Assembly (NCBI RefSeq): GCF_008254045.1
Contig: NZ_CP042425.1
Location: 5,580,001 to 5,644,000, forward strand
From: Limnoglobus roseus
GTDB lineage: Bacteria; Planctomycetota; Planctomycetia; Gemmatales; Gemmataceae
Direction of reading: 5' to 3'
DNA: 64,000 nt
In this document: piece after piece, positions 24,582 through 33,383 of the stretch
How positions within the stretch are numbered: the stretch's first letter is position 1
Layout: each line of letters opens with the position of its first letter
The notes under the pieces: generated by a model
What the model was told of the DNA's origin: nothing
Database searches by the model: none
The model's input: only the letters and a program-made list of their open reading frames with translations
Translations under genes and position numbers: made by a program

Positions 24582-26096
24582 ATGACCGAGCACTTTCAGA
24601 AGACCGTCCTGGGGGTCGTCGAACGCATCCTCCGTGCCGTCAGAGCCGACGCCGAGCTACAGGCCGGGTTACGCACCTGTGCTGAGGAAGTCCTGGCCCT
24701 GACGACGGACGCCGCCCCCTCCCGTGCCGAAGTACCAGCCGCCCCCGTGGGAGACGTGAAGCCGGTCGTGGCCCCGGCCCCGGCGACCGCCGCCTCGCCG
24801 CCCGCAGCGGTTCCGCCCCCGCCCGTGACACCCAACCGTCCCACGATCCAGCCCCGGCTGCCGAACCCCCGGCCCGCCGTGCCGTTCACCTTGGAGGGGG
24901 CGCAGAAGCGGCTTCGACTCAAGGCCGAGGCCGCAGGGTGGGCGGCGGAACGCTCCCGAATGGTCGCCGACGGAGCGGACTTGAACCTGGAAATCAGACC
25001 ACGGGACACGGAACTCTTCCGGGCGGCGAAGCAGGAGGGGTGCTACCTCTGGATGCTCCACCCGACCGGCCCTCGCCCCCAACGCCCCGACCACTTCGAC
25101 CTGATCGCCGCTTCGTACGAGAACTTGGCCGAAGCCCTCGCCCTGGCCGAGCGGGTGATCGAAGCGGTGGGCTGGGACGGCAACGAGATCGCTCCCGCCC
25201 TGGAGTTGATCGCCACGTCGCAGTCGGCACTTCTGGTGGCCGTGAACGAGTGTGGCGGGCACGGCGACGACGATCAACGGGCCGCATACCGCTGGTTGAA
25301 ACAAGCCGCAGATGAGCACGGGGTAATCCCTCGTGAGGGAATGACGCTTGACGCCCCGACTGACCCGTCGGAGTGGGCCGCTGTCGCCGGGCGCATCCAC
25401 CACTTGTCGCAAGAGTTCGATCACCGGCAGAACCGGGGCCGGAAGATCAGCAAGCTGTTGTCCAAGGTCCGGCACAAGGCGTCGGTGGTCCTGCCGCCGA
25501 ACTCGGCCCCGCACGAGGCGTGGGCCGAGTTGGTGGCCGGTGTCAACGACCTCGTGCTGACGGGCCTCGCCCCCAGCAACAAGGAACTCCGTGACATACT
25601 GCTCCCGGTCTTCGACCGGCTCCGGGAGTGGCCCGACCAGCCCGACGGGTTCCGCCTCGTCGTCCGGGCCGTCGAGACGTTCATCAACCGGCGATCCGCA
25701 CTGGAGTCGCCCGCCAGCGGTGAACCGGAGAGTGCCGAAGTGCAACTTGCCCGGCAACTGTTGACGGGGCGTTCCGTGGTGATGATCGGCGGCGACGAAA
25801 GGCCGGACGCAAGGACGGCGGTGGAGCGGGCGTTCGGCCTGAAGGAACTCGTCTGGATCGGGACCAGTAAGCACGACTCGTACAAGGACTTCGAGCCGTT
25901 CGTCGCCCGGCCCGATGTGGCGGTGGTCCTGCTCGCCGTCCGCTGGGCCAGTCATTCCTACGGGGAAGTGGACGAAACGTGTCGGCGTTACGGCAAGCCA
26001 CTCGTCTGGATTCCGGGCGGTTACAACCCGAATCAACTGGCCTACCGGATCGTGGAGCAGGCGGGCGAACGGCTGAAGGTCGCATCCCCTTCGTGA
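24582..26096 (+). CDS. Protein with C-terminal DUF2325-like domain
   Basis: ATG 24582 gives 504 residues; the frame is open 76 codons further upstream but this overlaps the methylase remnant. The N-terminal 60 residues are helical (FQKTVLGVVERILRAVRADA). A Pro/Ala linker (about 60-105) follows, then a large helical middle. The last 105 residues contain GRSVVMIGGDERPDARTAVE, FEPFVARPDVAVVLLAVRWA, SHSYGEVDETCRRYGKPLVW and IVEQAGERL, a Rossmann-like pattern matching DUF2325. Function is unknown. It precedes leader copy B and the DUF932 gene. Confidence 0.68.
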   Translation: MTEHFQKTVLGVVERILRAVRADAELQAGLRTCAEEVLALTTDAAPSRAEVPAAPVGDVKPVVAPAPATAASPPAAVPPPPVTPNRPTIQPRLPNPRPAVPFTLEGAQKRLRLKAEAAGWAAERSRMVADGADLNLEIRPRDTELFRAAKQEGCYLWMLHPTGPRPQRPDHFDLIAASYENLAEALALAERVIEAVGWDGNEIAPALELIATSQSALLVAVNECGGHGDDDQRAAYRWLKQAADEHGVIPREGMTLDAPTDPSEWAAVAGRIHHLSQEFDHRQNRGRKISKLLSKVRHKASVVLPPNSAPHEAWAELVAGVNDLVLTGLAPSNKELRDILLPVFDRLREWPDQPDGFRLVVRAVETFINRRSALESPASGEPESAEVQLARQLLTGRSVVMIGGDERPDARTAVERAFGLKELVWIGTSKHDSYKDFEPFVARPDVAVVLLAVRWASHSYGEVDETCRRYGKPLVWIPGGYNPNQLAYRIVEQAGERLKVASPS

Positions 26097-26206
26097 CGGC
26101 GGTTGCAGGACGGCGGTGGGAACAGTTCCCGCCGCCGCTGTGTTGTTTCACGTCGCCGTCGAGTCGCCACGCACACTCAATTTGCCCAGGAAAACGTGGG
26201 TCCACC

Positions 26207-26242
26207 ATGAACTAGACCGCACCGGCCCGGTCTACCTTGCGA
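26207..26242 (+). repeat. Leader element, copy B
   Basis: Begins ATGAACTAGACC and ends GGTCTACCTTGCGA, the same ends as copy A, with a differing centre. It lies about 36 bases before the DUF932 start. The first nine bases read as a minimal start-Asn-stop frame (ATG AAC TAG). Confidence 0.8.
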
Positions 26243-26277
26243 GAACGAAACGACACGACACACGCAAGGGGAAGATC

Positions 26278-27243
26278 GTGGCGCACGAGATCGAAGTCGT
26301 CAACGGTACGGCGAGCATGGCGTACTTCGGGAAGACCCCGTGGCACGGCCTTGGCACTCCCCTCGAAGAGTCCGACCTCTACGACTGGACGAGCGCCAGC
26401 AGGAAGGCCGGGTTGGATTGGGATGTGGAACTGGTCCCGCTCGTGACCGCCGACACGCAGGCCACCGTGACGCACAAGGCCGTGCGGCGCTCGACCGACA
26501 ACAAGGTTCTCGGCGTCGTCGGTCCCCGGTACGCCCCGCTTCAGAACAAGGACGCCTTCGGTTGGTTTCAGCCGTTCCTGGACACCAAGGAAGCGAGCCT
26601 GCACACGGCGGGCAGTTTGGTGGGCGGGAGCCGGGTGTGGGTACTCGCCCGGCTGACCCGTGACCCACTGGTGATCGCCGAAGGCGATGAGGTCGAGAAG
26701 TTTCTCCTCCTCAGCCACGGGCACGACGGGAGCTTGGCGGTTCGCTGCGGCTTCACCCCCGTGCGTGTCGTGTGCCAGAATACGCTCTCGATGGCACACG
26801 CCGCCGACGCCTCGAAGTTGATTCGCATCAAGCACACCCGTGACGTGTTGCAGAACTTGGCGAACGTGCGGGCGGTGATGAACCTCGCCAACAGCCAGTT
26901 CGAGGCCACCGCCGAGCAGTACCGCTTGCTCGCCCGGAAAAGCATCAACCAGAGCGACCTCCGCACCTACGTCCGGCGGGTGTTCAAGTTGGAAGACGAC
27001 CAGGACGCTAGCACCCGGATGAAGAACATCGTCGAGGAGATCGTCCGGCTGGCGGAAACGGGCCGGGGCAACGACCTGCCTTCGATCCGTGGGACGTACT
27101 GGTCGGCGTACAACGGCGTGTCCGAGTGGCTGACGCACGAGCGGGGCCGCAGCGCCGACACCCGCATGAACAGCTTGTGGTTCGGCGACGGGGCCAGCAC
27201 CAACAAGCACGCCCTGGAAGTCGCCGTGGCGATGGCGGCGTGA
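26278..27243 (+). CDS. DUF932 phage/plasmid-like protein
   Basis: A GTG start after AAGGGGAAG gives 321 residues (the frame stays open further upstream through leader copy B). Family signatures are MAYFGKTPWHGLGTPLEESD near the start, VGPRYAPLQNKDAFGWFQPF, VWVLARLTRDPL, FLLLSHGHDGSLAVRCGFTP with VRVVCQNTLSMA, and a C-terminal NSLWFGDGASTNKHALEVA. DUF932 proteins are common on phages, plasmids and integrative elements; some are proposed to support replication or recombination, but the function is not settled. It is followed closely by a small companion gene. Confidence 0.88.
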   Translation: MAHEIEVVNGTASMAYFGKTPWHGLGTPLEESDLYDWTSASRKAGLDWDVELVPLVTADTQATVTHKAVRRSTDNKVLGVVGPRYAPLQNKDAFGWFQPFLDTKEASLHTAGSLVGGSRVWVLARLTRDPLVIAEGDEVEKFLLLSHGHDGSLAVRCGFTPVRVVCQNTLSMAHAADASKLIRIKHTRDVLQNLANVRAVMNLANSQFEATAEQYRLLARKSINQSDLRTYVRRVFKLEDDQDASTRMKNIVEEIVRLAETGRGNDLPSIRGTYWSAYNGVSEWLTHERGRSADTRMNSLWFGDGASTNKHALEVAVAMAA

Positions 27244-27324
27244 GCAGCAACTTCTGCATCCCGGCGGGAACCAGCCCGCCGGGATCGTCCTTCACCCCAC
27301 CCCAACTCGACAGCGGAGCCTGCG

Positions 27325-27576
27325 ATGGACGACTTGACGGAAACCGTCCGGCGTGAACGTCTCGTGGAAATCAACGCCCAGCCCGGCAGCCGAGAAGCGC
27401 TGGAGGCTGCTCACGGCACGGTCTGGACGACGCACGAACTGCGCACCGAGTTCGAGGTCATCGGCTTCATGGCCCCCGTGTGCGTCGTCCGGCGTCGGAG
27501 CGACGGGCGGAAGGGTTCGGTGTTCTTTCAGCACCATCCGAGGTTCTTCTTCAATTTCGTGCCGGACGGTCGGTAG
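27325..27576 (+). CDS. Small companion protein of DUF932
   Basis: An 83-residue protein (MDDLTETVRRERLVEINAQP, then TTHELRTEFEVIGFMAPVCV and a C-terminal RKGSVFFQHHPRFFFNFVPD). Short proteins with this ELRxxFEVxGF...VVRRR...GSVxFQHxPRFYF layout are, as I recall, a common neighbour of DUF932 genes on mobile elements. Function unknown. Spacing to DUF932 is about 80 bases and both are on the same strand. Confidence 0.68.
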   Translation: MDDLTETVRRERLVEINAQPGSREALEAAHGTVWTTHELRTEFEVIGFMAPVCVVRRRSDGRKGSVFFQHHPRFFFNFVPDGR

Positions 27577-27625
27577 GCCCGCAACCCGCTTGGAAACTTT
27601 TCCTTCAGCCTTTTGGAGAAGCATC

Positions 27626-27976
27626 GTGTTGAAAGCCCCATTCCGACTCCCGGACGGCTGGCTCGCCGCCTTCGGGTATCCCGGCTCCCGGCGCTTCGTC
27701 GCCCTGTATTGGGAGCCGTGTGGTGACGAATCTTGCTTCGATGATGGCGTGCATTCGGCCTGCGGCCTTTGCGACAACTGGCTGTACCTGAGTTTCAAGA
27801 GCCAACCGCACGTCCTGAAGTGGCTGGACGAACACGACATCCACCTGGGCGACTCGGAGCGACCCGCCCGTCACTGGATAGTGGCCGACGCCACGACCGG
27901 GGAAGTGTTCGTCGCCGAGCGACGGGCGGCGTTCGCCGTCGTCCACGAGCAGCGGTTTCCGGGAACGCCAGGGTGA
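27626..27976 (+). CDS. Uncharacterised protein with clustered cysteines
   Basis: GTG 27626 (or TTG three bases later), after TTTGGAGAAG, gives 116 residues. Cysteines at CGDESCFDDGVHSACGLC (about residues 32-49) could bind zinc. The surroundings are Trp/Tyr/Phe rich (RFVALYWEPCG, NWLYLSFKSQPHVLKWL) and the end is IVADATTGEVFVAERRAAFA. No known family is recognised. It is the third gene after leader copy B. Confidence 0.55.
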   Translation: MLKAPFRLPDGWLAAFGYPGSRRFVALYWEPCGDESCFDDGVHSACGLCDNWLYLSFKSQPHVLKWLDEHDIHLGDSERPARHWIVADATTGEVFVAERRAAFAVVHEQRFPGTPG

Positions 27977-27993
27977 CGGAATCTTTTTCGAGT

Positions 27994-28022
27994 GTGAACT
28001 AGACCGGCTCGGCCCGGTCTAC
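27994..28022 (+). repeat. Leader element, copy C
   Basis: Begins GTGAACTAGACC and ends CCCGGTCTAC. The inverted repeat here is longer (TAGACCGG with CCGGTCTA, six-base loop). It lacks the CTTGCGA tail of copies A and B and lies about 197 bases before the next supported gene. Confidence 0.75.
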
Positions 28023-28218
28023 AAGCGGCGACAAAGCAACGGCCTCGCAAGTGTCTGCCGGAAGGCGTGCGTGCGTCGGCTTTAGGCACTTGTACCCAGG
28101 GTTCGGCAGCCCGCTGCGGAAGAGGAAGCCGGGGGCTGATCCGACACTGCGATGCGCCCGGCAGGGTGTGTTTGCCGGGCCACTTCTCCACCTGACGATC
28201 CTAACCCAGGAGACTGAC

Positions 28219-28839
28219 ATGACGACGACGTTGAAAAGGCGAGAGGTTGAAAGTTTCACCCTCGCCGACTTGGCCTCCATCGAGTCCATGAGTCGGAACA
28301 AGACAGGCGAAGTCATCAGCCCCCGCAGTTACCTCCTCGTCATGCACGCCTGCCTCGCCGAGAAGGGCGGCGTGATGGATCAGGCCGAATTGGAAGCCGA
28401 CCTGATCTGGCATTTTTCGGGCGTCTGGGGGCCGGACGACCTACGGCTCCACGAGGCGACACGCCGCCCACGATGGCTGAACTACCTGGATTGGGCCAAG
28501 GTCGAAGGGGGCAAAGGCCGGACGAGAACTGCCGAAGGAAAACTGCTTCCCCGCATCCTCAACCGGCACGGGCGCAAGAACGGCCAACCCTTCACGGTCT
28601 TGGCTCTGGACATTCCCGATCTCGATCCGGCAACGATGGCTTGGCTACGAGCGAAGCCGATGCCGAAAGCGGGCTTCAAGAAGAAATGTGTCAGGTGCAG
28701 ACGCAACAACCCGCTCGCAGCGAAGTCGTGTGAACGGTGTGGATCGCTCTTTCCCAAACAGGCGAGCCGCACGCACAAACTGCTCGACGCACCGCCACTT
28801 CAATCAGCGAAGGAGCGGAGCCGTCCGAGAACTTCTTGA
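28219..28839 (+). CDS. Uncharacterised protein with C-terminal zinc ribbon
   Basis: ATG 28219 after AGGAG gives 206 residues; the frame is open further upstream but without a ribosome site. The C-terminal part has CVRCRRNNPLAAKSCERCG (about residues 156-174), a four-cysteine zinc ribbon. The first 150 residues are helical with several Trp (PRWLNYLDWAKVEGGKGRTR). It stands between leader copy C and the RuvB-like gene, with about 60 bases to the latter. Probably a DNA- or protein-binding accessory of the element. Function unknown. Confidence 0.6.
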   Translation: MTTTLKRREVESFTLADLASIESMSRNKTGEVISPRSYLLVMHACLAEKGGVMDQAELEADLIWHFSGVWGPDDLRLHEATRRPRWLNYLDWAKVEGGKGRTRTAEGKLLPRILNRHGRKNGQPFTVLALDIPDLDPATMAWLRAKPMPKAGFKKKCVRCRRNNPLAAKSCERCGSLFPKQASRTHKLLDAPPLQSAKERSRPRTS

Positions 28840-28898
28840 GGGCGTGCTTCCGGCAGGCGAAGAAAGCACCGTAAGCGACCTCGTAACGGAGAACAAGC

Positions 28899-29861
28899 GT
28901 GTCGAACAGCGTCTCGGCCCGCCCCAGCGTGAACAGCCTCGTGGCCCCCACGCTGGATCACGTCATCGGGCAAAAGCAGGCGGTCGGGGTGTTGCGGACG
29001 GCCCTCGACGCCCACTTCCACGACCGCAGCAAGGCGACCGACGAGTTGGCCTTCCCACACCTGTTGCTAACCGGGCCGGGTGGTACGGGGAAGACGCTCC
29101 TGAGCGAACTGGTCGGCAGGGCCGTCGCCGGGAACTTTCATTCTGAACTCGCCCAAAACCTGAAGTCGCCCGAACACGTCCGGGGGCTGCTGATGATGTT
29201 GGAGCCGGGGGATGTCGTGTACTGTGACGAAATTCACGAGCTTCCCACCGCTTCCGCCATCGCTCTTTACAGGTCGCTGGAAGAGGGTTTGCTGTTCCTG
29301 GGCAAGAAGCACGTCGTCCAGTTGCCGCCGTTCTGCCTGATCGGGGCGACGACCCACGAACACCTTCTGGCCCCCAGCCTGCGTCAGCGGTTCCGCATCC
29401 TCTTGCGGCTCTCGCACTACTCCGACGAGGAGATGTTCGAGTTGTTGCGTCAGCGGGCGAAGCGGCTCGGCTGGGAGGTCGAAGACGACGCCGTTCGGCG
29501 GCTGGCGACCAAGAGCCGGGGGGTGGCGAGGCTGGGCGTGCGGCTGCTCGAAAGTTCCCGCCGCACGGCCTCCGCACAGGCCACCGACGCCATCACCGTC
29601 GGGCACGTCGAACGGATGTGCGAGGTCGAAGGCATCGACCCGCTCGGCTTCGACGCCATCGAACGCCGCTACCTGGAAGTCCTCCGGGACGGCGACGGCC
29701 CGGTGCGGCTGAATCTGATCCAGGCGGCGTTGGGCCTGCCCCGGCAGACGGTCGAGATGTTCGAGGAGGACTTCCTTCGCCTGGGCCTGATTTCCAAGTC
29801 GGACAAGGGGCGGATGCTCACCGCCAAGGGCTACGAGCATGTGGCCGGGACCGCCCCGTGA
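28899..29861 (+). CDS. RuvB-like Holliday-junction AAA+ ATPase
   Basis: A 320-residue AAA+ protein resembling RuvB throughout. LDHVIGQKQAVGVLRTALDA is the N-terminal RuvB signature, LLLTGPGGTGKTLLSELVGR the Walker A region (residues about 55-70), VVYCDEIHELP Walker B (about 107-117), and CLIGATTHEHLLAPSLRQRF sensor 1 with the arginine finger (about 148-168). A small C-terminal winged helix follows. The length is close to that of chromosomal RuvB (about 340), but the sequence is divergent. On a mobile element it may migrate junctions during integration or repair. No ruvA or ruvC is nearby. Confidence 0.82.
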   Translation: MSNSVSARPSVNSLVAPTLDHVIGQKQAVGVLRTALDAHFHDRSKATDELAFPHLLLTGPGGTGKTLLSELVGRAVAGNFHSELAQNLKSPEHVRGLLMMLEPGDVVYCDEIHELPTASAIALYRSLEEGLLFLGKKHVVQLPPFCLIGATTHEHLLAPSLRQRFRILLRLSHYSDEEMFELLRQRAKRLGWEVEDDAVRRLATKSRGVARLGVRLLESSRRTASAQATDAITVGHVERMCEVEGIDPLGFDAIERRYLEVLRDGDGPVRLNLIQAALGLPRQTVEMFEEDFLRLGLISKSDKGRMLTAKGYEHVAGTAP

Positions 29862-29902
29862 GGCAGAAAGTCCCTGTCCGATTTCACGCTGGAGGGTGAA
29901 GG

Positions 29903-30352
29903 ATGTCCGTGCCTCAGACGACCGGAAGGGCGGTCGTTTCCGTCAGCGGATTGTGCCGCTTGTTGAAGATGTCTCGCAGCCAGTTTTACGTCCATGCGAA
30001 GCGGGGCACGTTCCATGCGCCCCTGTACCTCGCCACGACCAAGCGGCCCTACTTCACGGCGGCGATGGTCGAGGACAACCTGCGGGCAAGGGAAACCGGC
30101 GTCGGCGTCAACGGCGAGTACGTCCTGTTCTACGACCGACTTCCCCAATCCCCGAAATCCGAAGCGAAGCCGCCCAAACCGAACACGGCCTCCATGTTGG
30201 AAGGACTCGCCTCCTTCGGGCTGAAGGAGGTCACGAAGCACCAACTCGACGAGGCGGTGGCGGCGTGCTTCCCGACCGGAACGAACGGCCAGGATGAGGT
30301 CGCCGTCTTGCGGACGGTTTTCCGCCATCTGAAGCGTGCGGGGGTCGGCTGA
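29903..30352 (+). CDS. HTH/excisionase-like protein
   Basis: A 149-residue protein. The N-terminal segment VSVSGLCRLLKMSRSQFYVH, followed by a short wing and TTKRPYFTAAMVEDNLRARE, matches AlpA/excisionase-type helix-turn-helix domains. The C-terminal 70 residues are helical (LKEVTKHQLDEAVAACFPTG). It sits immediately upstream of the tyrosine recombinase gene on the same strand, the usual place for a recombination directionality factor. Ribosome site GGAGGGTGAAGG precedes the ATG. Confidence 0.68.
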   Translation: MSVPQTTGRAVVSVSGLCRLLKMSRSQFYVHAKRGTFHAPLYLATTKRPYFTAAMVEDNLRARETGVGVNGEYVLFYDRLPQSPKSEAKPPKPNTASMLEGLASFGLKEVTKHQLDEAVAACFPTGTNGQDEVAVLRTVFRHLKRAGVG

Positions 30353-30482
30353 GGTCTGGCCGGGCGCTGTCGGGACAACGAACGCCCTGTGTCGAGATGT
30401 CGTAGCTGATGGCGTGGAAGCCGTCGGAGTTCCCGATGATTTCGGGCCGAAGAGTGGCCGTGATCTTCACGAACAGTGCCAC

Positions 30483-31430
30483 ATGGTTGTTGAAAAGTGT
30501 TTGGAATCACTCACGAGAAGGACCATTATCTTGCATTCGACACAAACCACCGACGCCGGGATCGTCCCGGTGGCGACAACGGCCATGGTCGTCTCCCGAC
30601 AGGCCGACTCCGACCACCATCTGATCGACCTCTGGCTTCACGGGCGAAGCCGACACACCCAACGGGCGTACCGCAAAGACGCCGAGCGGTTCCTCGAAGC
30701 TGTCGGGAAGCCGCTGAGGGCGGTCACGCTCGGCGACCTCCAGGACCACGCAAGCCGGTTGGCCGAGTCGGGGCTTCAGCCGCCGTCCGTCCACCGCAGG
30801 ATGTCGGCGGTGAAATCTCTATTCGCCTTCGGGCATCGACTCGGCTACCTGCACTTTGATGTGGCCCGCCCGCTTCGGCTACCGGCACTCCGGGATGGCC
30901 TCGCCGACCGCATCCTGGAAGAAACCGACGTGCTGCGCATGATCGCCCTCGAAGCGATGCCCCGCAACAAGGCGATCCTCCAGGCGCTGTACGCCGGTGG
31001 TTTCCGGGTGGCGGAACTCTGCTCCCTGAAGTGGAGCGACCTTCAGGGCCGGGACGAGGGCGGTCAGATCACCGTGTTCGGCAAGGGAGCCAAGACCCGC
31101 ACCGTGCTGATGCCCACGACCGTTTGGACCCACTTGCAAAACCTGCGGGGCGGGGCACGGGAGAGCGATCCGGTCTTCAGAAGTCGCAAGGGCGGGCATC
31201 TGGACGAGTCGCAGGTGTGGCGGATCGTTCGCCGGGCGGCGAGGCGGGCCGGGATCGGGAAGGCCGTCTCCTGCCACTGGCTGCGGCACGCCCACGCCTC
31301 CCACGCCCTCGACCGGGGCGCACCGATCCATCTGGTTCAGGCGTGCCTGGGGCACGCCTCGATTGCGACCACCGGGAAGTACCTGCACGCCCGCCCCAGC
31401 GATTCGAGCGGGCGGTATCTGCCGCTCTGA
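30483..31430 (+). CDS. Tyrosine recombinase/integrase
   Basis: A phage-integrase-family recombinase of about 315 residues from ATG 30483 (TTG 30531, after GAGAAGGACC, is an alternative). The N-terminal SAM-like domain contains LIDLWLHGRSRHTQRAYRKD. In the catalytic domain YAGGFRVAELCSLKW gives the first Arg, CHWLRHAHASHAL the H-x-x-R pair, QACLGHASIATTGKYLHA the last His and the Tyr nucleophile. All expected catalytic residues are present. It probably integrates the island; the nearest tRNA end is about 10.5 kb downstream, so cargo may have accumulated between gene and attachment site. Confidence 0.9.
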   Translation: MVVEKCLESLTRRTIILHSTQTTDAGIVPVATTAMVVSRQADSDHHLIDLWLHGRSRHTQRAYRKDAERFLEAVGKPLRAVTLGDLQDHASRLAESGLQPPSVHRRMSAVKSLFAFGHRLGYLHFDVARPLRLPALRDGLADRILEETDVLRMIALEAMPRNKAILQALYAGGFRVAELCSLKWSDLQGRDEGGQITVFGKGAKTRTVLMPTTVWTHLQNLRGGARESDPVFRSRKGGHLDESQVWRIVRRAARRAGIGKAVSCHWLRHAHASHALDRGAPIHLVQACLGHASIATTGKYLHARPSDSSGRYLPL

Positions 31431-31536
31431 GGTTGATGAACGACGGCGGGCGGCGTCCGACGCTCTGGGAGCGCTCACTGCCCTTCCAGGCCAACGCTCG
31501 TCGTGACGACAACCGGAGGCCGGACGGGTGAAAGCC

Positions 31537-32307
31537 CTAATCGGACTTTCCGAGTTCCATGCGGCGTTGAGCGACACCCCGCACATATTTCTCCCACGCA
31601 GGCATCATGTCCTCGGCGGTAGCGATCCCGTCAATCGTCACGCCGTCGGGGTAGGGCCAGCCGCACCGCATCCGGGTCGTCGAACGGCCTCGGACGGTCC
31701 TCAACTCAGCCGAGTAGGATGCGGATCGAGTGCCTTCCAGCGTCAGGTAGAACTGAAACAACTTCTGCGAACACAGCTTCGATCTCTCGACGAGTTCCGG
31801 CAACGGGAGCGGGTTGGTTCGGACTTCGCACGTCAGCCTGTGCAGCACGAACGGGTCGGCGGGCAACGTGACGGGGAGTGGCATGAGCGGGTGGTCCGGG
31901 GCGACCTCATCGGAGGCCGAAAGCCCGGTGGGTTCGACCCAAATGCCTTTCGCAATCGCCTCCACGAACTCGTCGTGGAACGTGAAGAGGTAGTGGTGGT
32001 ATTCCTCCAGCAGCGGCGTCTGGTAGTGGCCCCACTCGTACTCGTGCCGCTCTCGCAGCCAGCGGGACTCGACGACCTCGTAGACCCACGCCCCGTAATC
32101 GTCTGCCGGATAGGGAGCGTGTTCGCCACGGCAACAGCGGAGGGAGTCGAACCCTTCAAACATCACCCGCCCCCAGCCGGGGTCCACGTCCAAGGCGACG
32201 AGCTTGATGGGGAAGAAGATGGCGGTCAGCGGATGCCCGTATCGAACGACGGGGGACGCCACATCGTCTGCGGCGAGCGGAACCTCGACGGCGTGGGATT
32301 TCTCCAT
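31537..32307 (-). CDS. Uncharacterised 256-residue protein
   Basis: ATG at 32307 is preferred over the upstream open frame. The sequence is rich in aromatic residues and His (EYEWGHYQTPLLEEYHHYLF, then FTFHDEFVEAIAKGIWVE), with no signal peptide. The C-terminal segment ends AWEKYVRGVAQRRMELGKSD. It is convergent to the integrase gene and divergent from the next plus-strand gene. I do not recognise the family. Confidence 0.58.
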   Translation of the reverse strand: MEKSHAVEVPLAADDVASPVVRYGHPLTAIFFPIKLVALDVDPGWGRVMFEGFDSLRCCRGEHAPYPADDYGAWVYEVVESRWLRERHEYEWGHYQTPLLEEYHHYLFTFHDEFVEAIAKGIWVEPTGLSASDEVAPDHPLMPLPVTLPADPFVLHRLTCEVRTNPLPLPELVERSKLCSQKLFQFYLTLEGTRSASYSAELRTVRGRSTTRMRCGWPYPDGVTIDGIATAEDMMPAWEKYVRGVAQRRMELGKSD

Positions 32308-32477
32308 CTCAGCCACCCCCTCAGACGGCCTTCCGCACACGCCCAAACTGCCTGCCAATGTGTCGAGCGCCGCCTGCCCCGAACCTCGCCACACCGTCTA
32401 CCAGAACGGGGGCGGTGCGGGAGTTTAGGCCATTGTACCCTGATTCCTTGTGGTTACTTGGCAGTACGAGAGATGAC

Positions 32478-32780
32478 ATGATCGCCGTGAACACGCCGAA
32501 GTTTCAGATGGGCAAAGTGGTCGCCACGCCGGGGGCGCTGGCCGCACTCGAAGAAGCCGGGCATAGTCCGTGGGTGTACTTGTCTCTGCACGTGGAAGCG
32601 AACTGGGGGACCGTGGACGCCGACGACAAAGCGGCCAACGACAACGCCCTGCGTGACGGCAGCCGAATTCTGTCTGCGTACCGGCTCAACACCGGAGAGA
32701 AGATTTGGATCATCACCGATGCCGAGGACGATCACGGCCACCGTCAATCCACGACGATCCTTCTGCCCGACGAATACTGA
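32478..32780 (+). CDS. Conserved mobile-element-associated small protein
   Basis: ATG 32478 gives 100 residues. The sequence FQMGKVVATPGALAALEEAG, then VEANWGTVDADDKAANDNAL, RDGSRILSAYRLNTGEKIWI and TTILLPDEY corresponds to a small family I recall as frequent on plasmids and integrated elements (core pattern of VVATPGA...W...LLSAY...VIT...STTVLLPxEY). Molecular function unknown. Soluble, no cysteine motif. Confidence 0.78.
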   Translation: MIAVNTPKFQMGKVVATPGALAALEEAGHSPWVYLSLHVEANWGTVDADDKAANDNALRDGSRILSAYRLNTGEKIWIITDAEDDHGHRQSTTILLPDEY

Positions 32781-32812
32781 CCCCACGCTCGATGCCCGGA
32801 GAAGGAACGCCC

Positions 32813-33286
32813 GTGAAACGTCACACGATCCACACCGACCTGTTCGACCTCGCCCGATTCGTCGATGGCATCGTTCAACTCTGGGACGATCCCGAAATCG
32901 CCTTCGCCTTAGTGGAAGGCAAGTACGCCGACTTCGGTACGCTCTGCCTGGGTGACGCCGCCGACGCCACCGGGGATACCCCGCTCGAATGGCTTCACGC
33001 CGGGCACACGCTCTTCGGCCAGTTCGCCCGCAGAGACGACGACCGCTACACGCTCCCCGGCGGCGAAGTGCTTGACGTTTCCGACGTGGGTGACGAGGAC
33101 GACACCCTGCTCGACGAGTCTTCGACCTACGGGTTCTTGGTGCGGGTGCAGGGCGGCCAACTGCGGATCGAGTCGGCGGTTCTTCAGGACAGCACCGGCG
33201 AATGCCTCGTGACCGCTGTGGATGATGCGGGTGTGTTCGAGGAGAAGATGACGGCGTTCGTGCGGTCGATGGTGAGGAAGGGCTGA
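32813..33286 (+). CDS. Uncharacterised acidic protein
   Basis: GTG 32813 preceded by GGAGAAGG gives 157 residues (ATG 32792 is an alternative). It begins RHTIHTDLFDLARFVDGIVQ and is strongly acidic in the middle (VSDVGDEDDTLLDESSTYGF). No motif, signal peptide or membrane segment. It follows the conserved small protein by about 30 bases and may share its transcript. Function unknown. Confidence 0.55.
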   Translation: MKRHTIHTDLFDLARFVDGIVQLWDDPEIAFALVEGKYADFGTLCLGDAADATGDTPLEWLHAGHTLFGQFARRDDDRYTLPGGEVLDVSDVGDEDDTLLDESSTYGFLVRVQGGQLRIESAVLQDSTGECLVTAVDDAGVFEEKMTAFVRSMVRKG

Positions 33287-33383
33287 CTTGAAGGGCGGGT
33301 CCAGCGCCTCACGCAAGCTGCACATGCCTTCCGAGAAGTGCGCCTCACCGTCGGCGACGACGGCCTCATCCACGGACGACCCC

